Part shown: positions 14,429 to 19,299 of the stretch, piece after piece
Numbering within the stretch: the first letter of the stretch is position 1
Layout of the letters: every line of letters starts with the position of its first letter
Assembly (NCBI GenBank): GCA_938008575.1
Contig: CALLKB010000051.1
Coordinates: forward strand, 1 to 19,299
Length of the DNA: 19,299 nucleotides
Origin: an uncultured Cytophagaceae bacterium
GTDB taxonomy: Bacteria; Bacteroidota; Bacteroidia; Cytophagales; Spirosomataceae
Direction of reading: 5' to 3'
Made by a program: the position numbers and the translations under genes
The notes under the pieces: generated by a model
The model's input: only the letters and a program-made list of their open reading frames with translations
Databases searched by the model: none
Told to the model about the DNA's origin: nothing

Positions 14429-17400
14429 TTAATAAATGGAGGTTTTTTCACTATCCAATGTTATATCTGTAACGCGTATATAAACTAAACGAGAAGTACC
14501 CGCAGGAACAATCATACTAGATGGAACCTTGGTTACTGTAGAATCTTCCACATCGATGGACAATGATTGGTTTCCACCATTTACGATTAATACTGTTACA
14601 ATATCACCTACTGTTGCATTAGGCAATGCCTTAACTAATCCGGATGATCCATTTGCTTTAGGAATCTTGATTGTTTTTGTGCCAGAAGTAGAAGTTCCCA
14701 CAAAAATTCCTGCCTCTAATACTTGTGTAATAGATAAAGTTGTACTACTCGAACTTGTACTAGGTGCTGTGGGCTTATTAATGGTAAATCTCGCGTTGCC
14801 AATTCTTACCCCATTTCCATTGGAAGTACCAGCCTTTCCAACAGTTACTTCGGTCGATTCTAGAGTAGAGTTAACAAATTCAGTCGTAGCAACTTGAGTC
14901 GTATTCGTTCCTACAGAAGCTGTAGGAGCGAGAGGTGTGCCTGTAAATGTTGGCGAAGCCAAGTTTGCTTTCAATGCATCCGCACGATCCACATAGGCTG
15001 TTGTCGCTATTTGCGTCGAATTAGCACTAGCAGAAGCCGTTGGTGCAGTAGGTGTACCCGTCAATGATGGCGATACCAAATCAGCTTTCAATGCATCAGC
15101 GTTGTCCACATATGCAGTTGTAGCTAAATTAATAGAATTGTCGTTTGCAGCTTGGGTAATACCTGTTGCTGAAGCAATTGCAGCATCTACTGTAGATTTA
15201 ACAAACGCTGTCGTAGCCACTTGTGTCGTATTTGTTCCTAAAGCAGCCGTTGGAGCAGCAGGTAACCCTGTAAATGTTGGAGATACCAAAGGTGCTCTTG
15301 TAATGATTGAATTATCAACATAAGCTTTGTTCACCTTTGCCGCCAAACCTCGTGTGACAAACAAAGTACTTGCGACACTTGAAGTTGAGTCCCCTGAATT
15401 TTGAGTCACCGCAATAGTCCCAGTAGGCAAGGAAGGTATTCCTGTAAATACCGGTGAAGCTAACGTAGCTCTCAAGGCAACCGAGTTGTCAACATACGCT
15501 TTACTTACTTTTGAGGCTAATCCATCTTTCACAAATTTCGTTGTTGCGATTGTAGCTGAACTATCATTTGAAGCTGCTGTTGGCGCAGATGGTACACCGA
15601 TGAAAGTAGGTGATGTCAAGTTTGCTTTCAAAGCGTTTACTCCATCCACATAAGCTTTATTCGTTTTTGACGCGATCAAAGATTTGACGAATGCTGTCGA
15701 AGCAATAACATTCGAACTATCTGTAGCTAAAGCCGTTGGAGCTAAAGGAGATCCTGTAAAAGTAGGGGAGACCAAATTCGCTTTTGCAAGGAGTGCGTTA
15801 TCCACATAATTCTTGCTAGTCTTAGCCACCAAACCTTTGGCAACAAATTCTGTCGTCGCAATTTTTGTAGATGAATCTCCCAAAGCTTGCGTTGAAGCTG
15901 CGATTGCTGTGGCAGCAGAACCTGTTGTATTTTGATTCAAAATAGGAAAGTCGGCGGCTTCTGCAATCGTTGGAATACCTGTCCCCGTCGTATTTTTCAA
16001 GATCCCTGTACCTAATCCGGCCAATGAAACACCATTAATTTTCGTAACAATCGTTGCATTTTGTGTTCCTGAAACATCTCCCGCTAAATTTCCTGTGAAT
16101 CCAGCTGAGTTACCTAAACTGTAATTAGGAATATTCAATGTAGAACCTGTCAGCGTTGCGGCTCCACTTGAACCCGTTGAGCTCAGCGTAATCGCATTTT
16201 GTTTGGCATTAAATGTATTCCAATCGGTAGATGCCAACAAACCATTTGTGTTTGTGTTCGCAATCGAAACACGTGCAGTCAAGTCGGCAGGTAAATTTGC
16301 CAAAGGAAGAATTCCAGTTACTTTAGACGTAAGGTCGATTCCGCCGGCCAACATACCATTGGTAACTTTTCCTGTACCGATTGTTGCCACGCCACTTACG
16401 TGATCGGAACCATCAAATGCAGAACTTGTCCAGGTTACATCACCGGTCATGCCGATTGTTTTGGCATTAGCCAATTTCGTTGCTGTGCTAGCATTACCCG
16501 TTAAGGCACCTGTGAAATTTGTTGCTGAAACGGAAGTTAAACCAGTCAAGGTTGTTGTCGAAGCACCTAAATCCAAAGTCGTCGAACCGATTGATACAGA
16601 TTTATTGACAAGGTCTTCATTCGTTACCGTACCATTGATAATTTCCGTCGAGCCAATGGCATTGGATCCAATCGTCGTGATTCCAGCTTCGTTGATCGTC
16701 ACATCACCCGACATTGCGACCGCAGCGGCTACATTCGATGCGTCACCGACGATAATATTTCCACTCGTTAACGTAGAACCAATAGTAGAAACACCAGCAG
16801 AAAGGGTCGTTTGAAGCGTAGAAAGGCTAGCGTCAACTTTCTTAGAAAGTGCTAAACGAGCGGCTGACTCTTTTGCAATTTCTGTTTCTCTTATATTTAC
16901 TTCTGCCAAAATTGCGTTCGCATTCGCATTTATCGAAGCTGAATTTGTAGCTAATTTTGCTTCGTGCGCTGCAATCGCGGCGTTGTTATCTGCAATAGAA
17001 GCAGCGTGTGAAGATAAACTTGCATCAATCGCAAGATTCTTAGCATCTTGGGAACTTTTGTTTGAATTAATTGCGGAAGTATTTGCGGCAATTGTTGAAC
17101 CCTGTGTTAATATGTCGGCAGCATGACTTGTCAAACGACCCTCGATCTCTGTGTTCTTAGCATCCTGAGTTGATTTATTGTTGGCAATCACAGAACCCTG
17201 AGCACTCAATTGATTCTCTATTGTCGTATTCTTAGCATCTTGAGCACTTTTATTTGCGCTAATTTCAGCCGTATTCGAAGCAATAGCAGATCCTTGTGAT
17301 GCGATTTCAGACGCATGACTAGCCAAACGACCTTCAAAAACAGTATTTTTACTTTCTTGTGCCGATTTATTGTTGGCAATTGTATTTCCTTGAGTAACCA

Positions 17401-19285
17401 ATAATGCATCCAATGCTGCATTTTTAGTATCCTGGCTATTTTTATTGGCCAAAATAGCAGCGGAATTAGACGCAATCGTTGTTGCGTGTGAGGCGATATC
17501 CGAAGCTTGGCTGGTCAATCGGCCTTCTATTTCAGTATTCTTACTATCCTGCGTATTTTTATTTGATAGGATAGAAGCCGCATTCGTTGCAATTGCAGCA
17601 CTGTGAGTTGAGATATCAGCAGCTTGATTTGCCAAACGACCATCTATTTCAGCATTTTTCGAATCCTGTGTATTTTTGGCGGCCAACATAGCTGCTTCAC
17701 GAGCTGATTTTTCAGCTGCAATTCCGGCAAGACGTGCAGCACTTTCGGTTGAAATTGCAGACTCGCGAGCCGTACGCTCAGCAGAAATTGCCGCTTCGCG
17801 ATCTGATTTCTCAGATGCTAAAGCAGAAGCCTGGTTTGTAAACTTGCCATCAAATTCTGTGTTTTTAGCGTCCTGAGCTAATTTATTCGAACTGATTGTT
17901 GATTCATGTGTAGCAATTTTTGAATCCAAATCAGCATTCTTCGTGTCTTGTGCATTTTTAGCAGCCAACATAGCAGATTCACGATCCGACTTCTCTGTTG
18001 CAATTCCAGCAACTCGTGCAGCACTTTCCGTTGAAATAGCAGACTCACGAGCCGTACGCTCCGCAGAAATTGCAATTTCGCGATCGGATTTCTCTGATGC
18101 TATTGCAGATGCCTGGCTTGAAAACTTGCCATCGATTTCTGTGTTTTTAGCATCCTGAGCTAATTTATTCGAACTGATTGTTGATTCGTGTGTGGCAATT
18201 TTTGAATCCAAATCAGTGTTCTTCGTATCCTGTGCATTTTTAGCAGCTAACATAGCAGATTCACGATCAGATTTCTCAGATGCTAATCCAGCAACACGTG
18301 CAGCACTTTCTGTAGAAATGGCTGTTTCACGAGCTAATTTTTCAGCATTTACAGCAGCCTCACGATCCGATTTTTCAGTTGCTAGGACAGAAGCTTGGCT
18401 TGTAAATTTGCCATCGATTTCAGTGTTCTTAGCATCCTGAGCTAATTTATTCGAACTGATTGTTGATTCATGTCTAGCAATTTTTGAATCCAAATCAGCA
18501 TTCTTCGTGTCTTGTGCATTTTTAGCAGCCAACATAGCAGCTTCTCGATCCGACTTCTCTGTTGCAATACCAGCAACTCGAGCAGCACTCTCTGATGAAA
18601 TAGCTGTTTCACGAGCTAATTTCTCTGCATTAATAGCAGCCTCGCGATCTGATTTTTCAGATGCTAATGAAGCAACTCGCGCAGCACCCTCAGCTGAAAT
18701 AGCCGTTTCACGAGCTAATTTCTCTGCATTAATAGCAGCCTCGCGATCCGATTTTTCAGATGCTAAGGCAGATGCTTGGCTAGTAAACTTGCCATCGATT
18801 TCGGTGTTCTTGGCATCCTGAGCGTGTTTATTCGAATTGATTGTTGATTCGTGCGTAGCAATTTTTGAATCCAAATCAGCGTTCTTCGTATCCTGTGCAT
18901 TTTTAGCTGCTAACATAGCCGCCTCACGATCCGATTTCTCTGTAGATAGGGCAGAAGCCTGGTTTGATAATTTCCCTTCTAATTCTGTGTTCTTAGCATC
19001 TTGGAAAGTTTTGTTCGAATTGACCAAAGTCGAAGTAGCCTTTATCGCAGATTCATGTTCCTCATCTTTGTCATAAGAACGTTTTTTCTCAGCTGAAATC
19101 TCATCTCCCAAGCCATTTTCACGTCCTATCGCACGATTCTTTTCATCCTCAATTTCCTTGTGCGTGCCCTCATCGCCAGATTTAACTAACGTGGTGGCAT
19201 AATCAACAAGTGATTTCACTGTCGGATATTTCGTATCAGAATCCTTATCCTCCAAAACGTTTTTAGACTTATTCGCCAGATCTTC
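14429..19285 (-). CDS. Giant repetitive fibre/adhesin-like protein, 5-prime end missing
   Basis: An open frame of 1618 residues reaches the contig edge; the true start and any signal peptide lie outside. A TTG at 19255 is not a credible start because in-frame codons upstream continue a known pattern (EDLANKSKNVLEDKDSDTKYP, followed by VDYA). Regions in protein order are as follows. A coiled-coil stalk of 94-residue repeats (about 19016-17680) comes first. A second stalk of NKxxQDxKN repeats follows (about 17680-16830). A low-complexity tail-fibre-type region comes next (about 16830-15800, with GDVTWTSSAFDG and TNGLLASTDWNTFN). Then come six SPTFTGxPxAPTA...ATTxFV units (about 15800-14880) and a beta-rich C-terminal domain ending in SIY (14870-14432). 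It has no T9SS domain of its own; the next gene does. No other phage genes are nearby. A surface adhesin or trimeric fibre is inferred. Confidence 0.85.
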   Translation of the reverse strand, partial: EDLANKSKNVLEDKDSDTKYPTVKSLVDYATTLVKSGDEGTHKEIEDEKNRAIGRENGLGDEISAEKKRSYDKDEEHESAIKATSTLVNSNKTFQDAKNTELEGKLSNQASALSTEKSDREAAMLAAKNAQDTKNADLDSKIATHESTINSNKHAQDAKNTEIDGKFTSQASALASEKSDREAAINAEKLARETAISAEGAARVASLASEKSDREAAINAEKLARETAISSESAARVAGIATEKSDREAAMLAAKNAQDTKNADLDSKIARHESTISSNKLAQDAKNTEIDGKFTSQASVLATEKSDREAAVNAEKLARETAISTESAARVAGLASEKSDRESAMLAAKNAQDTKNTDLDSKIATHESTISSNKLAQDAKNTEIDGKFSSQASAIASEKSDREIAISAERTARESAISTESAARVAGIATEKSDRESAMLAAKNAQDTKNADLDSKIATHESTISSNKLAQDAKNTEFDGKFTNQASALASEKSDREAAISAERTARESAISTESAARLAGIAAEKSAREAAMLAAKNTQDSKNAEIDGRLANQAADISTHSAAIATNAASILSNKNTQDSKNTEIEGRLTSQASDIASHATTIASNSAAILANKNSQDTKNAALDALLVTQGNTIANNKSAQESKNTVFEGRLASHASEIASQGSAIASNTAEISANKSAQDAKNTTIENQLSAQGSVIANNKSTQDAKNTEIEGRLTSHAADILTQGSTIAANTSAINSNKSSQDAKNLAIDASLSSHAASIADNNAAIAAHEAKLATNSASINANANAILAEVNIRETEIAKESAARLALSKKVDASLSTLQTTLSAGVSTIGSTLTSGNIIVGDASNVAAAVAMSGDVTINEAGITTIGSNAIGSTEIINGTVTNEDLVNKSVSIGSTTLDLGASTTTLTGLTSVSATNFTGALTGNASTATKLANAKTIGMTGDVTWTSSAFDGSDHVSGVATIGTGKVTNGMLAGGIDLTSKVTGILPLANLPADLTARVSIANTNTNGLLASTDWNTFNAKQNAITLSSTGSSGAATLTGSTLNIPNYSLGNSAGFTGNLAGDVSGTQNATIVTKINGVSLAGLGTGILKNTTGTGIPTIAEAADFPILNQNTTGSAATAIAASTQALGDSSTKIATTEFVAKGLVAKTSKNYVDNALLAKANLVSPTFTGSPLAPTALATDSSNVIASTAFVKSLIASKTNKAYVDGVNALKANLTSPTFIGVPSAPTAASNDSSATIATTKFVKDGLASKVSKAYVDNSVALRATLASPVFTGIPSLPTGTIAVTQNSGDSTSSVASTLFVTRGLAAKVNKAYVDNSIITRAPLVSPTFTGLPAAPTAALGTNTTQVATTAFVKSTVDAAIASATGITQAANDNSINLATTAYVDNADALKADLVSPSLTGTPTAPTASASANSTQIATTAYVDRADALKANLASPTFTGTPLAPTASVGTNTTQVATTEFVNSTLESTEVTVGKAGTSNGNGVRIGNARFTINKPTAPSTSSSSTTLSITQVLEAGIFVGTSTSGTKTIKIPKANGSSGLVKALPNATVGDIVTVLIVNGGNQSLSIDVEDSTVTKVPSSMIVPAGTSRLVYIRVTDITLDSEKTSIY
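14880..15800 (-). repeat. Phage-tail-fibre-type protein repeats (SPTFTGxP...ATTxFVxxxxA)
   Basis: Six SPxFTG/SPSLTG motifs are encoded at about 15762, 15606, 15450, 15276, 15066 and 14949. The spacings are 52, 52, 58, 70 and 39 residues, so the unit varies by added linkers such as LASKVSKAYVDNSV. The 39-residue form matches the repeat found in long tail fibres of phages. Such repeats usually make trimeric beta-fibres. Confidence 0.75.
16830..17680 (-). repeat. NKxxQDxKN coiled-coil repeats of the fibre stalk
   Basis: The motif NK-x-x-QD-x-KN recurs at spacings of about 25 and 39 residues, separated by stretches rich in Ala, Ser, Ile and Asn such as SQASDIASHATTIASNSAAI. The pattern of small and hydrophobic residues suits a long parallel, probably trimeric coiled coil with polar asparagine layers. 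Copies are more diverged than in the adjacent 282-bp array. Confidence 0.65.
17685..18912 (-). repeat. 282-bp (94-residue) tandem repeats encoding the fibre stalk
   Basis: The landmark AACATAGC (encoding the AMLA stretch, reverse strand) recurs at 17685, 17967, 18249, 18531 and 18912. Three spacings are exactly 282 bp and the last is 381 bp, that is 282 plus 99. Each unit contains two NKxxQDxKN-like segments and a 33-residue block made of three 11-residue hendecads beginning with Glu (EKSDREAAINA, EKLARETAISA, EGAARVASLAS). Hendecads form slightly right-handed or straight coiled coils. Confidence 0.85.
18601..18798 (-). repeat. Recent 99-bp internal duplication in the repeat array
   Basis: A stretch of about 67 bases starting at 18601 recurs from 18700 with two mismatches, a period of 99 bp. 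It duplicates the three-hendecad (33-residue) block, adding exactly three 11-residue turns without breaking the frame. The near-identity shows a recent expansion. Confidence 0.8.
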
Positions 19286-19299
19286 AGATCGGAAGAGCG
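19286..19299. other. Probable Illumina TruSeq adapter remnant at the contig end
   Basis: The final 14 bases, AGATCGGAAGAGCG, equal the start of the standard Illumina TruSeq adapter as seen in read-through. The fibre reading frame stays meaningful up to the glutamate codon at 19285-19283 (EDLANKS), then turns into adapter-encoded residues. These bases should be treated as non-genomic. Confidence 0.9.

Noticed and set aside
14422..14451. Start of the T9SS protein at 14451
   Set aside because: It would place ten residues before a perfect signal peptide and overlap the preceding gene; the ATG at 14421 is better.
16203..16814. Plus-strand frames of 66 and 121 codons opposite the fibre gene
   Set aside because: Low-complexity Val/Ala/Pro-rich translations created by the Thr/Ala/Asn codons of the true minus-strand gene; no motif or start signal.
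17685..18912. Regularly spaced repeats as a CRISPR array
   Set aside because: The period is 282 bp, the whole unit is repeated, and it is continuous coding sequence without unique spacers.
17676..19076. Several plus-strand open frames (for example 17676-17876, 17943-18158, 18192-18440, 18507-18821) encoding similar Ala/Ser/Arg-rich peptides
   Set aside because: They are antisense shadows of the repeated coiled-coil gene; their similarity to each other simply reflects the 282-bp DNA repeats.
19253..19255. TTG as start of the giant fibre gene
   Set aside because: The frame upstream stays open and encodes a plausible continuation to 19285; the gene is truncated, not started here.
14429..19285. 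Prophage or tailocin region because of tail-fibre repeats
   Set aside because: No capsid, tail tube, sheath, baseplate, lysis or integrase gene is in the window, and the downstream partner is a T9SS protein; left open only because the upstream side is unseen.

Overview
The window looks like a contig end from a member of the Bacteroidota, most plausibly an aerobic or microaerophilic Cytophagales-type bacterium; the genus cannot be fixed from this stretch. The signs are a fused ccoN-ccoO gene, a type IX secretion (T9SS) C-terminal sorting domain, TTG-N19-TAnnTTTG promoters instead of E. coli-like ones, and weak or absent Shine-Dalgarno sequences. Base composition is moderately AT-rich throughout, with no compositional island.

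Layout. Positions 81-2841 hold flanking housekeeping genes: rlmD (23S rRNA m5U methyltransferase, minus strand), a short-chain dehydrogenase (plus), and a stand-alone Crp-like sensor domain without a DNA-binding domain (minus). Positions 2978-11502 are a cbb3 cytochrome c oxidase cluster, all on the plus strand: ccoI (copper P-type ATPase), ccoS, fused ccoNO, ccoQ, ccoP, a small DUF2892 protein, an intrinsic terminator, then ccoG, ccoH and a SafE/TauE-like membrane protein. Positions 11499-13779 (minus) are a two-component pair. The kinase has a PAS domain that keeps the FixL haem histidine, and the regulator is a receiver fused to a Crp/Fnr DNA-binding protein.

Positions 13894-19285 (minus) hold a very large repetitive fibre or adhesin gene, cut off by the contig end, followed 7 bp later by a small secreted protein with a T9SS sorting domain and a strong terminator. 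The fibre has a coiled-coil stalk made of 282-bp repeats, then phage-tail-fibre-like repeats, then a beta-rich C-terminus.

How the parts may work together. The kinase/regulator pair looks like an oxygen-responsive FixLJ-FixK equivalent compressed into two proteins. Fnr-type dyads lie in front of the Crp-like gene and in front of ccoS, both centred 36.5 bp upstream of the last base of a TAnnTTTG-like -7 box. This suggests one Crp/Fnr-family activator drives cbb3 expression and assembly. The ccoG start codon sits directly on the T-tract of a terminator, a possible device for lowering assembly-factor expression relative to the oxidase subunits.

The last 14 bases (19286-19299) match the Illumina TruSeq adapter and are probably not genomic.
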